From Micropterix aruncella (Eukaryota > Arthropoda > Insecta > Lepidoptera > Micropterigidae), in contig OX155957.1 in assembly GCA_944548615.1 (NCBI GenBank), positions 21,372,035 through 21,436,034 of the forward strand: DNA of 64,000 nt, read 5' to 3'. The notes under the pieces are model-generated. The model ran no database searches. It had not been told where the DNA came from and saw only the letters and a list, made by a program, of their open reading frames with translations. Every line of letters begins with the position of its first letter. Position 1 is the first letter of the stretch. Positions 10,038 through 23,569 of the stretch are shown piece by piece. A program made the translations under genes and the position numbers.

Positions 10038-10580
10038 GGGAGCTAATGGGCTCTGTTGGCCAAACTCACGGGTCAGCACCCATCCGGTAGCCTACACCCT
10101 TTGGGCGCTCCTGGACGGTTTGTGCGGCATTAGGCAATCGGCTGTGCATTCCGACTGATAGCCGGGGGAGTCTCGAAACGGTTTTGTTTCCTTTAGGGCA
10201 GGGGTAGTAAATTAAGTTTACAGCAACTACTCTTGAAACGACCAATCGGCTAATCAATACCGGGTGAAGAGCCGGGCAAAGGACGCCGTGGTCCGCGATA
10301 GATTCGGTAGACACCAAATTACCACTACGTAAGTAAGAGGACCTCGAACCCTTAAGAAGACGGGAGGCTGGAGAAATCTGTCTGTAACTGGAAGTAAGGG
10401 CGTGATTGTCATTCGCTGGGTGCAAATCCGGTTTCTCGCTGTAAGGCAATGGTTTCTTACGGGCGAGTGGTGACTGTTTCGTCCCAAATCTTCTAGCTCA
10501 TTTCACAGGAGACGGAACGATCAAATGTCGTTAAAACTTCCTGAGGTGATGGGTTCGCCCGTTATAGTTGACAGTTTAAG
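10038..10580 (+). repeat. RepB copy 2, near full length
   Basis: Begins GGGAGCTAATGGGCTCTGTT and runs through the family landmarks: GGACGGTTTGTGCGGCAT, GGGGGAGTCTCGAAACGG, GCCGTGGTCCGCGATAGATT, GGAAGTAAGGGCGTG and CTTCCTGAGGTGATGGG, ending near GTTATAGTTGACAG. It lacks about 90 bp of 5' sequence present in copies 5 and 6. No clear target duplication. Frames on either strand are broken differently in each copy, so I do not call a gene. Confidence 0.7.
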
Positions 10581-10887
10581 TTAAAGGAATGGCAATCTTC
10601 CAGAATGCCATACCGTAAGTTACCGATAATTCAATGCTTAGTGAAGTGAATGATTTGTGAATAATATAGTGTAGCGACCAACATACACTACCGTGCAAAC
10701 AAAACAAGGGCCACCTGCAGAATCGAAAGTTTTTAAATACTTGGGTCGTAAAATTGTACTGCAGAAAGTTTAATTTGTTCCTTAACTACTCTCTAAACTT
10801 CTCAAAAGTGCACCTAAGTACCTAACAATATACCTGGCCGACAATACCGCAGGTAAAAATACATTTCGTAATGGCCACAGGTAAAAT

Positions 10888-11128
10888 CCTTCTTAGAAAA
10901 ATTATCTAAAACTGCAATTTCGGCATCTCAAATTCTATGGCTTTCAAGGGGGAGTGAATCGGTGGTAAGGTAAACACTCACATGTGGCAAGACAGCTGTC
11001 CTAAATCTACCACAGCCGGTCGTTAGTCCGGATTCCACTGCTCACCCCCCAGAAGTATAATAATACTATATGATGGGCCCAACTTCGGTCGGTGAATTCT
11101 ATGGCAGCTCCGTTTGTATTTTATTTTA
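10888..11128 (+). pseudogene. RLE-type non-LTR retrotransposon, copy B
   Basis: Only the last codons (ATTCTATGGCTTTC, equivalent to ILWLRRG) and the 3' UTR remain: CACATGTGGCAAGACAGCTG, CCACTGCTCACCCCCCAG, ATGGCAGCTCCGTTTG, then a TATTTTATTTTATTTATT tail. It has the same 3' end as copy A. The 300 bp to its left (10590-10885) shows nothing recognised. Confidence 0.7.
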
Positions 11129-11253
11129 TTTATTTCTCGTAAATGCAAAAGAGATGTAAAATCGTTTGGTTTTATTTCATTTTAGTTTAAGCTTTCAGAC
11201 GTTACACTACGACGAGACGCTTCAACTCGACGACGATCAGTTATATTTGAAAT

Positions 11254-12190
11254 ATGGCTCTGGCCGAAGCAGAAATTGCCCCTTTGCTTGAATTAGGACG
11301 AAGTCAAGGTGCAGTTGTAAGAACTGTGGCTGTAAGCGGTTTTACTATTCAGAGGGCATACCGTCGTTATCTACAGACTGGTGGCTTCGTATAAAGTCGA
11401 GGCTCTGGTCGGTGGCAAGCGACTTTGCAGAGAGAAGACCGCTATATTGTGACGACGGTACTCCGCAATCGCCACCTCAGCAGAGTTGAAGTTAGATAAC
11501 TTTTAAGAGAGAATAGAGGAGTAAATGTGAGTGAATAGAGCAATACGACGACGGCTCAGAGAAGCTTTCCAGATGACACATAAGCCAGCAACTGGGCCAT
11601 AACTCACAAGGCCTAATCGAGTTGCCCAATTGCGGTTTGCTAGGGAACGCGTAAATTAGACATTGGAGCAGTGGAAGACGTTACTGATGACCGATGAAAT
11701 CAGAATGTCTCTGTATGGTTCCGACGGTCGTAAGCATGTATACCAACGACCGGGAGAGAGATATGCGCAATGTGTCACATCGGAAAGTATGCCTTATGGA
11801 GGGCTAAGTTTTAATTTCGACGCAAATACAGAGTTGGTTTTTATTGTAAACGGTGCTTCAACACTTGACAGATATATTAGAGGGGTTCTTGAAGAACATG
11901 TGCCTTTCGCGGGTTTTATTGGAGAAAATTTCCTGCTCTTGCAAGATAATGCTCGTTCACACGCTGCTGCTTCTGTTACTCGGTACCTTCGGGAGGTCGG
12001 TGTGCAAGCAATGTGATGTCCCGCCATGAGCCCTAATTTAAATCCAATAAAGCACGTATGGGACGACTTAAAAAGACGAGAGAGAAGTCCAAGGTTTGCT
12101 TCAATACATCTCCGAGCTAAAAGAGACCATACTTGAAAAAAGGGATGGTATTCCTCAAGAAAACTTTTAAAAACTCGTAAAGTCTTTTAA
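11254..12190 (+). pseudogene. Tc1-like transposase pseudogene
   Basis: The frame opens MALAEAEIAPLLELGRSQGA with a Tc1-type helix-turn-helix start and runs with several stops and frameshifts to the catalytic core. 11663-12016 is open: MTDEIRMSLYGSDGR holds the first Asp (GAT 11693-11695) and LLLQDNARSHAAASV the second (GAT 11945-11947). After a TGA comes PAMSPNLNPIKHVWDDLKRR, where the family has NPIEH: the third acidic residue is Lys (AAG 12050-12052). So the DDE triad is lost as well as the frame. I could not find paired terminal repeats. Confidence 0.85.
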
Positions 12191-12239
12191 ACACCATTGT
12201 AAAGCCGCCTTAAAAAGTAAAGGGGGAAATACACAACTA

Positions 12240-13512
12240 ATTAAAAAAAAACATTGCTTCGTGTCTTTTTATTTGAGTTTTCCTTCAATTAATTTATTTG
12301 ATACATTTAAATTTTTCATTTTGTTAAAAAACAGTTTTTTTGTGTCTTTCGGGAAAACCGTTTAAAAACTGGTAATCCTTAGTATTTTTTCTCTGCTAAA
12401 TGTGCGAAAGAGACACGCGTAGTCCTCGCTGCGCAATTTTCGGTCTAAGACTCCAGGATAAGCAAGTTAAAAAACACAACTCTCTATATCTTTCTCGTGC
12501 ACGTGGGAAATCTCTATCAGTCACCTCGCGCAGTCTTCGTTTCAAAATTCGAACATTACTGGCATTAAACGTAACGCTTTTTTTTAACATTTGATTTTAC
12601 TTTCCATCAATTTCTCATATTGGAGAGAAATCTATTCTTAAGGAGTAAACTCCTAAAACTACTTCTCTGTGCCAACCCTGAATAAAACATGATTTTAATG
12701 GTATACTTGTATTTTTGAACATTGTGTCAATTTAGAACAGTGTTTAATATCTTAGTCCTCTACTTTTTCACAATAATAATAAATAACAGACACACAGTAC
12801 AACTTACGCGGATATAGTTTCTTTTCATTTGAATAAATAGTAATGAAGCGAAACAAAAGCGACACATTCAATGATATATTTTTCTCGATTTTAACAAAGG
12901 AAACAAACTGAATTATTAAATCGTCTACTATTATTTATTTTCATTGGAGATAATTTGCATCTTAATCCTAAAAATGTTACGTACGAGAGAAACATCTTCA
13001 ATAGTGATTTAATATACAGTGCAAAAATATATATTGTAAATTACATCTCATTATAAGGAATTTTCGATACCGCATTTCTCTATGTTTTGATTAAAGAATT
13101 AACTAAGATATTAATAATTACAACATTAACAATAAATTCTTATAGATACGGTTAGGGCAAATGAAAGGAAGCGCTTAAAAAACAATATAACAAACTTTGA
13201 AAAACTGAATTGTGCAATGCGATCAAAAATTGGAATTTTAAATACCGCTAGAAATCTATGTAACACACCCACTTAATACTGTATGATTTTCAATATTTAT
13301 ATCCTTACAATAAATTGCACATTTAATTAAACTACGAGACAATAATGATATGAACATTCAACAATTAACACTGCATGACACGAACAATTACGCAGTAATT
13401 AATTATTTCATATATAATATTTTTAAGTTACATTTAAAATATACACTCGTGGTTCTTTGACTCGAAATGGGCGGCAAACGCTGAATGAGATTTCTGTGCA
13501 GCCTGCTAAAAT
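12240..13512. other. AT-rich intergenic stretch, no recognised feature
   Basis: AT-rich, apparently non-repetitive within the window. Short overlapping frames around 12396-12594 on both strands have no recognisable content. It could include a long 3' UTR of the minus-strand gene if the exon proposed at 13513-13641 is real. I see no transposon ends here. Confidence 0.3.
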
Positions 13513-13641
13513 TTATAATATTAGTACGTGATAGTGCTCGATTCTATGGTACAAGTCTTTTAACAGCCATCGCTCGCCATTGAAAAGGTGTTGTTTTGAC
13601 AGCAAATCTCGTTGAATGTTGACTAGGAGTTGTCTTAGGTC
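13513..13641 (-). CDS. possible extra terminal exon of a minus-strand transcript
   Basis: A good acceptor (TTTCATTTCAG|GACC) on the minus strand is followed by 42 open codons ending in TAA (DLRQLLVNIQRDLL...LKDLYHR). It lies downstream of MFSD6 exon 9, whose stop codon is followed within 2 bp by a strong donor (TAAGA|GTGAGT at about 15857). This may therefore be a spliced 3' UTR exon of MFSD6, the last exon of an unrelated gene, or chance. Another frame (phase 1, GPKTTPSQHS) is also open for 34 codons, which weakens the coding case. Confidence 0.25.
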   Translation of the reverse strand, partial: DLRQLLVNIQRDLLSKQHLFNGERWLLKDLYHRIEHYHVLIL

Positions 13642-13889
13642 CTGAAATGAAATGATGGTCTGTATTTACTTATATATTATGTATTTAGTATTTACGATAA
13701 GAAAACTTGAATTTGGAACAATTCAAAATTGACATTTGGAATCTATTTTTATTGATATTTTTTTCATTGGCCTGTTCTATAACCTCCATAATCTGAGCTG
13801 TCAATGAGAAAATGTGAATTTGGAACATTGAAAATACGAAATTTAAACATCTAGGTATTTTGTTGGGTATATTAACGTCATCATTTCAG

Positions 13890-15190
13890 TTGCTGAATCA
13901 GTACGGGCAAAAATGGAACTTTTGATAAAGAATTGTGGGAAAAAGTAAAAAAAAAATTGCGCTGCGCCATCTAGCGGTGGGTAAAAAATATTGTGGAAAA
14001 AAGTATTTTTTTTTTTTTTTAAAGTTTGAAAATCTATATATTGAAATGTGTTTTTTTATGTAACGGCCATATTGAGAGAATGGCGAGGTGTAAAAATTCG
14101 GTTGAGGTGTCTAAAAAAAGCTCTCGGTCTGTAGATGTGTCATCAAAAAAGAAAATAAAAAAGTCATCAGAAGAGAAAAAAAAACGTGTTTTTCCTGTAA
14201 CCGCCAAATTGAGAGAATGGTTAGGTGTAAAAATTTGGTTGAGATGTCTAAAAAATTTCTCTCGGTCTATCGATAAGTCATCAAAAGAGAAAAATAAAAA
14301 ATGATAGGCCATCTGCTGGATTTCCGAGGTGGTAAGGGGGAGGACGGGGAGGAAATGGTGGGGAGAGGGGGTGAAGGGTGGCCGGAAGGAGGGTTTATTT
14401 GGGGAGGGGCGGGTGAGGGGGAAGTTGGTAGGGGGGGATAGGGAGAGGGGAGATGACGAGAGAGAGGAGGAGGGTTGGGGGGGGGGGGATTGGAGGGGGG
14501 GGGGGGGAGAGAAGGGGAAGAGAGTGAGAGAGTTGGGGGAAAAATTGGGGGCGAGGTGCGGAAGGGGGTGGGTTTGAGGGGGGGGGGGGGGGGTTGATAG
14601 GTGAGGGGCGGGGATTAGGGGTTTTCGCGAGCGAGGGGAAATGTCTGCTTGCCGGGAAAGTTTAGGGGTGACAATCGATTTTTTTACTAAATGTAGGTAC
14701 TCGTAGTTAAAACAAATTTTAAACATTTAAATCATTTCTGAATTGGCGCGAAACTTTTTGTTTACCTACTTTCTTTTTACTGTTTACTTTCTTCAATTGT
14801 TGCTGTCCGTTTTCTTAAAGACCTTGGTGACATTCCTGGTTGTAGATCAAATGAGCAAGGCACCACAACGTAATCGAATATTATTGTACATAAATAAGAA
14901 ATAAAGAGTACATAATAAGAATAAAGAAATATTATTTGTACATAAATAAGAAATAAAGTATGTTTCCGTTTATTTTTGAAACATTACTGTCAATAAACTG
15001 ACCGTCGATCTCGACGGGTTTCAGAAACTTTTATTTTAATCGAAAATTAGTATAAAAAGCGCTGAGTGCGTTGCGCCATCTAGTGGTGGGTAAAATATCG
15101 CGTTATTGTTTATATACGATATTTTACCTACTGCTAGATGGCGTAGCGCGCTCAATGCTTGTCAAACATTTATTCACAAGTTAAACTGTT
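13890..15190 (+). repeat. composite dispersed repeat (family E) with tandem dimer
   Basis: A block of about 140 bp occurs twice in tandem (about 14056-14195 and 14197-14305): each has GTAACGGCCA or GTAACCGCCA, TTGAGAGAATGG, GTGTAAAAAT, CTCTCGGTCT and GTCATCA. The same dimer, reverse complemented, is at 38230-38460. The arm at 14800-14900 (GACCTTGGTGACATTCCTG) also matches 37830-38000 in inverted orientation. GCGCCATCTAG..GTGGGTAAAA boxes flank it (13955, 15073) with an inverse near 15120-15160. Unclassified; no protein recognised. Confidence 0.55.
14321..14615 (+). repeat. G-rich, C-poor low-complexity tract
   Basis: Nearly 300 bp with almost no C on the plus strand, and runs of up to 18 G (about 14578-14594). 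It lies inside family E. Many GGGG runs with short spacers could form G-quadruplexes or R-loops. The frames reported on either strand (Arg/Gly or Pro/Ser rich) are composition artefacts. The copy at 38170-38225 has a short C-rich version. Confidence 0.7.
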
Positions 15191-15379
15191 CAAGTTAACA
15201 TTTTTTTCTCTCACTATTTTTATTTATTTGTACTCGCACTGATTCACTGCAAGAATGCCGGTTAATTGAAACTCAGCCTGTATATTTATAACAGAAAAAT
15301 AAAATATCAAACGATACCTACAGAAATTATCAAAATGAATAAACTGGAAACTAAAACCTAAGGCACATATTTTAAAGTT

Positions 15380-15650
15380 TTAATCTAGGCATCTCATCCA
15401 GCTTTGTGTAATGTCGGTGGCAAGATGGATGTCGGCGTAGCTGCCGTTGAAAGTGCGTTTGGGGCACGGGCACTCCTGCACAATGTGCGAGATGGACCGA
15501 ACAGTGGACTGAACGGCAGCGCCGCAGTCGCACGCGGAGGAGTCTCTCCAACCCCATTTGTGGAGCGATGCAGTTCAAAGTCACCCATTTGCTGGCACAA
15601 GTCGAATCCGGGCGGTTCTATTGTTCTAATTTGAAATTTTCGCATCGCGC
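15380..15650 (-). pseudogene. LINE ORF2 C-terminal remnant
   Basis: Minus strand, read over two frames: EPPGFDL, then a shift, then SLHKWGWRDSSACDCGAAVQ, HIVQECP, FNGSYADIHLATDITQSW and a TAA at 15382-15380. The C.C...H..C knuckle plus the ADIHLATD tail mark the extreme C-terminus of an insect non-LTR retrotransposon. Everything upstream is missing. Clade undecided. Confidence 0.65.
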
Positions 15651-15859
15651 AGTTCTATCAGAGTTCCGTAATGTGAGCTGTCAATGAGAAAATTTGAATT
15701 TGGAACATTTAAAAATTGACATTTAGACATCTATTTTTGTTGGTAATTTTCTATTGTTGCCATTTAAAAATAAACATGATCTATTTTTACACGATAGTTA
15801 CGAAGGTACTAAGTCGAAATGTTTGTAGTTTTTGGGTATTTATCGGCGATAACTCACTC

Positions 15860-16245
15860 TTATCTGTATCCGGCGTCTTCGTAGGGGTTCCGGTCGGGCG
15901 CGGCGAAGGGGTTGCCGGGCGCGGGCTGGCGCGGCGGCTGGCCCGGCACGCCCAGCGAGTCGCCGCGGGCCGTGGCGCCGTAGTTGTCGGCCGCGGCCAG
16001 GTCGGCCAGGCGGCTGGAGGACAGCGCGCGCGGGATGGGGTTGCTGGGCACGCCGTGCGGCGCCAGGTGCGCCAGCTCCTCGGCCACGCGCCGCGGGTCC
16101 TCCGTCGGCGGCAGCTCCGACACGAACCCGCCCGCGTCGGCGCGGTAGAAGTTCACGAAGATGAACCCCGCCAGCACGCCCAGGCACATCACGCCGTAGC
16201 CGCGGAACGTGGTCGTCGTGCCGAAGTACGACACGAAGATTCCGC
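15860..16245 (-). CDS. MFSD6: MFSD6-like transporter, exon 9 (C-terminus)
   Basis: Last coding exon of a nine-exon gene whose exons sum to 2175 bp (724 aa) with consistent phases. It starts after GTCTCCAG (phase 1 to 2) and completes GAVIGGIFVSYFGT, followed by FRGYG, the final membrane segment (VMCLGVLAGFIFVNFY) and a cytosolic tail rich in Pro, Ala and Gly that ends NPYEDAGYR-TAA. HGVPSNPIPRALSSSRLA resembles tail motifs of insect MFSD6 proteins. Third positions are almost all G or C, so the opposite strand is open for long stretches; those frames are shadows. Confidence 0.85.
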
Positions 16246-18440
<2,195 letters not shown>

Positions 18441-18602
18441 TTAGGATTTCTTCTTCATATAGTGCCTCTCCTAGAGGAGGTTGGCTGTCAGCTCTGTGAA
18501 TTTTTCCCTGTTTCGCGCTAAGCGAAATAGTTCTTCTACGCTTGAGATGTGTCCACTCTCGGATGTAGCAGAGCCAAGACTTACTTCTTCTTCCAGCCCG
18601 TC

Positions 18603-19346
<744 letters not shown>

Positions 19347-19427
19347 ACAAATTCAAGTTTGGTGGATGCCGCCTGCATTGTTTCAATGGATGTCTACCCC
19401 CGAACCTAAAGTCTGGATACGTGCCTG
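19347..19427 (+). mobile_element. hAT-type MITE fragment (right end)
   Basis: CAAATTCAAG, GCATTGTTTCAATGGATG, and end GATACGTGCCTG match the right half of the MITEs at 28251-28417 and 35831-35999. The left half is missing where it meets the LINE. The terminal GTGCCTG is shared with the intact hAT element at 39546-43066. Confidence 0.6.
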
Positions 19428-19775
19428 ATTGTGATATTGTGATGATAATAAAGGTATGACATTGAATTTCAAGATGTCTTATCGGTATAATAATAAACTT
19501 CACGATGTCTTATAGCAGGCTTTTGCTAGGCAAACCTGCTGCGATATATGCATGGCCCTTAACCAGTTAACGTTTATTTTATTTATTTATTTATTTTGGA
19601 ATTAATTATTGAAACGTTGATTTTGATTACAAAATAACAGGAACCAAATGGCAAAACATTAACCTTATGTTTATTTGATTCTGTCACCCAACTGGGACTA
19701 GCCCGCTCTAGAGTGGACAGGATTCTAATATTACAACAAATTATTTAAAACTTAAGTAAAATGCTCATTAAACTG

Positions 19776-20268
19776 CTGTGGTAGGTTTAGGACAGCTGTC
19801 TTGCCACATGTGAGCGTTCATCTTACCACCCAATCACTCCCCCTTCGAAGCCATAGAAATTGAGATGCGCAAATCGCGGTTTTAGATATTTTTTCTAGGA
19901 AAGAGTTAATTATTTTTCTGGAAAGACCAAGATCTTTAAATAGGTGAAACAGAGATTTAACTGGCAGGCCACGAGCGCCAACTTCCACCGCGTGAAGGTG
20001 AACAGTGAAGCCGTTCCGGGTGACGGCATTAGCGAGATCATGGTATTTATTTAATTTGTACTCGTGATCTTTTGGGATATTTGATTCCCATGTAAAAGTT
20101 AATTCTACAATAAGGGTCACCTTCCGAGATAGAGAGTAAAGAGTTATTATCTGGACGGAGGGCTGTGCATCCGAGACTTTCAGAGAATTTATACTGCTTG
20201 GAGACTGAATCGACCTCCAGAATCCAATCTGAAGCTTTCTCAATTATTGAAAAAGGCTTTGTAGTTAC
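19776..20268 (-). pseudogene. RLE-type non-LTR retrotransposon, copy C
   Basis: Minus-strand copy of the family in copy A: KPFSIIEKASDWILEVDSVS, then frameshifted TLYSLSRKVTLIVELTFTWE, KYHDLANAVTRNGFTVHLHA and FLWLRRGSDW. It lacks the T-run insertion of copy A but has an extra base (AGATAATAACT for AGATATAACT), so the two copies carry different lesions. It ends at CCACAGC, before the rest of the 3' UTR. The sequence around it (19430-19775 and 20270-20485) is simple AT-rich with no recognised content. Confidence 0.7.
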
Positions 20269-20488
20269 CATAATAAATTTTACGAAAAATGTAGTAGAAT
20301 GACAAGGATTACATTTCTATTGAATAACAAACACAATACATTATTGAAAACTTAAAAAAATCAAAAAATAGTAAAATTCATAAACAGAAAAGAAAAAAGA
20401 AAAACAGGTTAGTAATTCAGTTGACTTCAATAAGGTATTTTTCAAAGCAAGGTACTAAATAAGCAAGATACTAGATATAAAAACTCAA

Positions 20489-20585
20489 TATTTGAGTAAG
20501 ATCTGTCGCTGTATCTGCCGCCGCTGCTGCTGCTGCCGTCGCTATCGTCATCGCTCAGCAGCAGTAGCAGTATCTTACTCAAATA
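20489..20585. repeat. CTG/CAG-rich hairpin
   Basis: A perfect 14-bp inverted pair, TATTTGAGTAAGAT (20489-20502) and ATCTTACTCAAATA (20572-20585), encloses GCCGCCGCTGCTGCTGCTGCC on one side and CAGCAGCAGTAGCAG on the other, which also pair. The whole can fold into one long stem. It lies in MFSD6 intron 7. Confidence 0.7.
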
Positions 20586-21088
20586 CCTATAGAGGTTTTA
20601 TTACGAATGGCATTTTTTTTATTTTACTTGACCACACCAAAATAAAAATTTGGTTTGAAAGGTATACACATCGAACGCACTTAACCCTTTCGAACCTGCA
20701 GGTACGTATATGTTCCAGACGCTTTTAGACTAATGGAACACTATGTCCCATCAAAGTTTCTCTCTCGACGGGACTTCTTTTCACTAGAGGTTTACATATA
20801 ATTCAAAGCATACTGTCTCCGTCCCGTCCGCATGTTTGTTATTTATGTAAAAAAGTCGATCTGGTTTCGACATGCCGCTAGGCCTATTTGCCCGTTTTGT
20901 AAGGTAATAATTCATATTACCTAAGTTTGCTTCAGTCCTGGAGCGCCATAGTATCGCCGGTTCGAAATGATTAACTGGTAAATGTATTCTTCCATTTAAA
21001 GAGCATTTCACTAAAGTAACAGATGAACGCACAAATACTACAGTGGGATCGTAGATTATATCGGTCTCATATTATACAACAGACTGAC

Positions 21089-21358
21089 CTTCACATGCCC
21101 CATCTGCGTGATTAGCTTGAAGCTGAAGAAGTAAGCGAAGATCTCTGAGATGTGATTGATGACGGAGGCGACTCCGAACAGGGTCGGCGACCCTCCATAG
21201 TCCTGGAGGTGCCAGAAGAGGAAGGTGAAAATGAGGCCGATGCCGAAGCCCATGAACCAAGCCACGAAAAGGAACGAGGCGCACTTCACATTGCGGAACT
21301 GCTTGAGCACCGTCACCCACTCGGGCATCTCCCGGGTCGTCTGCGCAAACACTTTCGT
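21089..21358 (-). CDS. MFSD6: MFSD6-like transporter, exon 7
   Basis: Phase 0 to 0, 90 codons, between CTTCCAG|ACGAAA and GTGAAG|GTCAGT. It encodes EMPEWVTVLKQFRNVKCASF, then helix FLFVAWFMGFGIGLIFTFLF, the family motif FWHLQDYGGSPTLFGVASV, and a helix after INHISEI. The LF..HL.D.GG...LFG block is a recognised MFSD6 signature. Third positions are GC-rich, so the opposite strand is also open here. Confidence 0.9.
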
Positions 21359-21479
21359 CTGGAAGAATACACAAGAATTTCAGTCAAGATAAATCAGACA
21401 CAAATCATCTGCCTACAAAGGTGGTTTCTCATATGCAGATGCAGCCCTGTAGAATGGACTAGGCATTATTTTGGGCTGT

Positions 21480-22270
21480 TTTAACTTTAACTTTACCGGC
21501 CCACCAACCGACCAGGAAGTAAAATAGTACAAGGAGGTAAGGTATGAAGATAGATATATACATTTTGACCCCCCGCCCCCTACCCTGAAACGATTAAGAC
21601 AATTTTTAGACTGAAGCCTGTCTGTGTGTGTGTCTGTCTGTCTGTCTGTGTGTCTGCCTGTCTGTCTGTGTGTGTGCGCCTGTCTGTATGTATCTGCCTG
21701 TCCCTCTGCGTGTGTGTATTCCTCCACGATAGCGTCCAAATACTTAGTCTGATCAAGCTGAAATTTAGCACGCAGGTATCATTTGGTCATGGCAAGAGTT
21801 GTAAAGGTTGTGGTTGAAATCGGTCCACCAGGGGGCGCACTAGTCATATTTTAATCTCGAAATATCGTTCTTAGAGGCTTGAAATTCGGTACACCGATTC
21901 ATTCTTGGGCCGAAATTGTGTAATTCTGGTTAGAATATCCCATATACAAGCTACACTAATAATATTTCAATTCAGCCATAGGTATATTTGAAAAACGCTA
22001 TCTGTTGGCGCTTGGCCCAACCCCGCCCTTCGCAAAAAACGAATCGCGCGCCCGAGGCGGTCACAAGAAACCCAACCGGGTTCCCAAAAGGGCTCTCATC
22101 GATTTTATATATGAAATTAACATTCAAATGAAATCAGTCTTTGGCTATTTGCCGGGAAAGTCTCGGGTGACAAAACCATTCTTTTTAATAGATGTAAGAA
22201 ACTCACAAACTACCCACATGTTAATGACAGCCTTATTTTTATGGTTCTTGTTAATGGCAATGGAAAGTGA
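21480..22270. repeat. CTGT/TG microsatellite and unclassified repeat
   Basis: In MFSD6 intron 6. 21616-21715 is a CTGT/TGTG microsatellite. It is followed by sequence (GATCAAGCTGAAATTTAGCA, GAAATCGGTCCACCAGGGGG) in the style of a dispersed insect repeat, then GCCGGGAAAGTCTCGGGTGACA (22150-22171), which resembles 14650-14675 in family E. No coding content. Confidence 0.45.
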
Positions 22271-22377
22271 AACATAAGAGAGTGAGGTGCAGGGAGTTAA
22301 CTCCAATCAAGAGCTTTAAAAATCAGGAAGACCCACCAATCTAAATGACAGTCTTTACTGCCCTCCGAATCAGCTCA

Positions 22378-22888
22378 TGCTGATTTACATTGAGTCCGTT
22401 ACTGACTTCAAATTCAAGGCGGTCAGTGCTGACCTGCTACCATCGTGTAAACTGATTTTAAAGCAATACAGTGCTGTAGCATCAGTGGTGACTTAAATAT
22501 TCCCGCTATATATTTTGAAGTCAGTCTGATCCTCCCGCCACTCGCACCAGAGGTACTGACTTTGTCTAAACGCCGAAGTAGTAGTTGGTCAGTCGTTGGC
22601 ACTGCGTTGTAAGGTGACGTTGCGTCGTGTCAAACAGTGTAACTAATAGCGAAAATGACATTCTTTTCGATACTTCTTCTTTTAACATTTCCATCAACTC
22701 TTCTAACAGCAGATAGGACAATTTTCTCAATAAATAATTCACTCGTATCAAATTCTGCCGTTTTCGAGAACTCATTTTCACCCACTGACGGAAAAAAATA
22801 ACCAAGACTGACTGACTATGTAAACAGTCAGTTCTCGGCGCCAGCACTGACTCTTGTAACTGACTCAAATGTAAATCTGCCTTTAGAC
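22378..22888. mobile_element. TIR element rich in GTCAGT boxes
   Basis: Left GATTTACATTGAGTCCGTTAC and the reverse complement of the right end, GATTTACATTTGAGTCAGTTAC, are clear inverted repeats, with GTCAGTGCTG following on both sides. About 0.5 kb. A minus-strand frame (22566-22868, MSSRKRQNLI...) is not recognised. Target duplication not resolved; PIF/Harbinger-like is a guess. It ends about 25 bp from the exon 6 donor. Confidence 0.5.
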
Positions 22889-22911
22889 TTTTCTGATGAT
22901 GACTCTCTCAC

Positions 22912-23082
22912 CTGTCCAACTAATTTTGCCTCTGTGGCCGCATTTGGAGCGGAAGTATCCAATCCCGGAAGTTGAAGTTGCGTAGCCAGTTGACTCTGAA
23001 GTTGTTCCTCGTGAGACATTGGAGCCGTTTCTTTAATGACCGGCTCTAGCGGTGCTTCAGGGTAAACGTATTTGAAGTTGAT
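22912..23082 (-). CDS. MFSD6: MFSD6-like transporter, exon 6
   Basis: Phase 0 to 0, 57 codons, TTTTGTAG|ATCAAC to GGACAG|GTGAGA. Hydrophilic: NFKYVYPEAPLEPVIKE, then a Gln-rich stretch (EEQLQSQLATQLQLPGL) and APNAATEAKLVGQ. In MFSD6 this is the variable loop between the two halves of the transporter. Phases fit exons 5 and 7 exactly. Confidence 0.8.
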
Positions 23083-23286
23083 CTACAAAATAAGAATATA
23101 TGGTTTAAAAATATGTTTGTTTTATCTACCCATTATTTATAGAAAAAGAAAGATATATAGGCCTCCTGAGATTCTATCCTCCCTTTGTTGCCATTTCAGC
23201 TTTTTTTGCATTACTGGATGCTTCCAATCTTCTTGTAAGAAGATTGTAGACAACCAAGTTTTGCGAGCACAAACATGCGCAGGTTG

Positions 23287-23544
23287 AATGTTTATATATA
23301 AATATATAAAAAATTAGCCTGCGTATGTGTGTATTCGCAAAACTCGTAAAGTAGTCGGTCGATTGAATTGATTATTTTTACAAAACGTTACATTAGAATA
23401 TGCATATGTTTTTATATAAAGAAATCGAATAAGCGCGACAAAAGTCTTTCACGGTGAAATTTTCGGTGCGCTTCGTCCTCGGTACGCTTCCCATTCATTT
23501 CGTATCAGACTGAGCCACAGCAAAGCGTGGCCGGGTTTAGCTAG
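23287..23544 (+). mobile_element. non-autonomous Helitron, H2
   Basis: 3' end is canonical: stem CCAC/GTGG (CCACAGCAAAGCGTGG, 23515-23530) about 10 nt before CTAG at 23541-23544, followed by host T. The left edge is set by an AT-rich start (TTTATATATAAATATATAAA) but is uncertain. Its 3' end is 25 bp from the exon 5 donor (GT at 23569-23568) of MFSD6. Confidence 0.65.
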
Positions 23545-23569
23545 TAATATATAAAATACGTGTTATAAC

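Noticed and set aside
10066..10487. Frames inside RepB as a possible gene
   Set aside because: The same positions in the other six copies have stops and frameshifts in different places, with no conserved protein.
14034..14726. 230-aa Pro/Ser-rich minus-strand frame
   Set aside because: Reading of a G-rich low-complexity tract inside a dispersed repeat; no domain.
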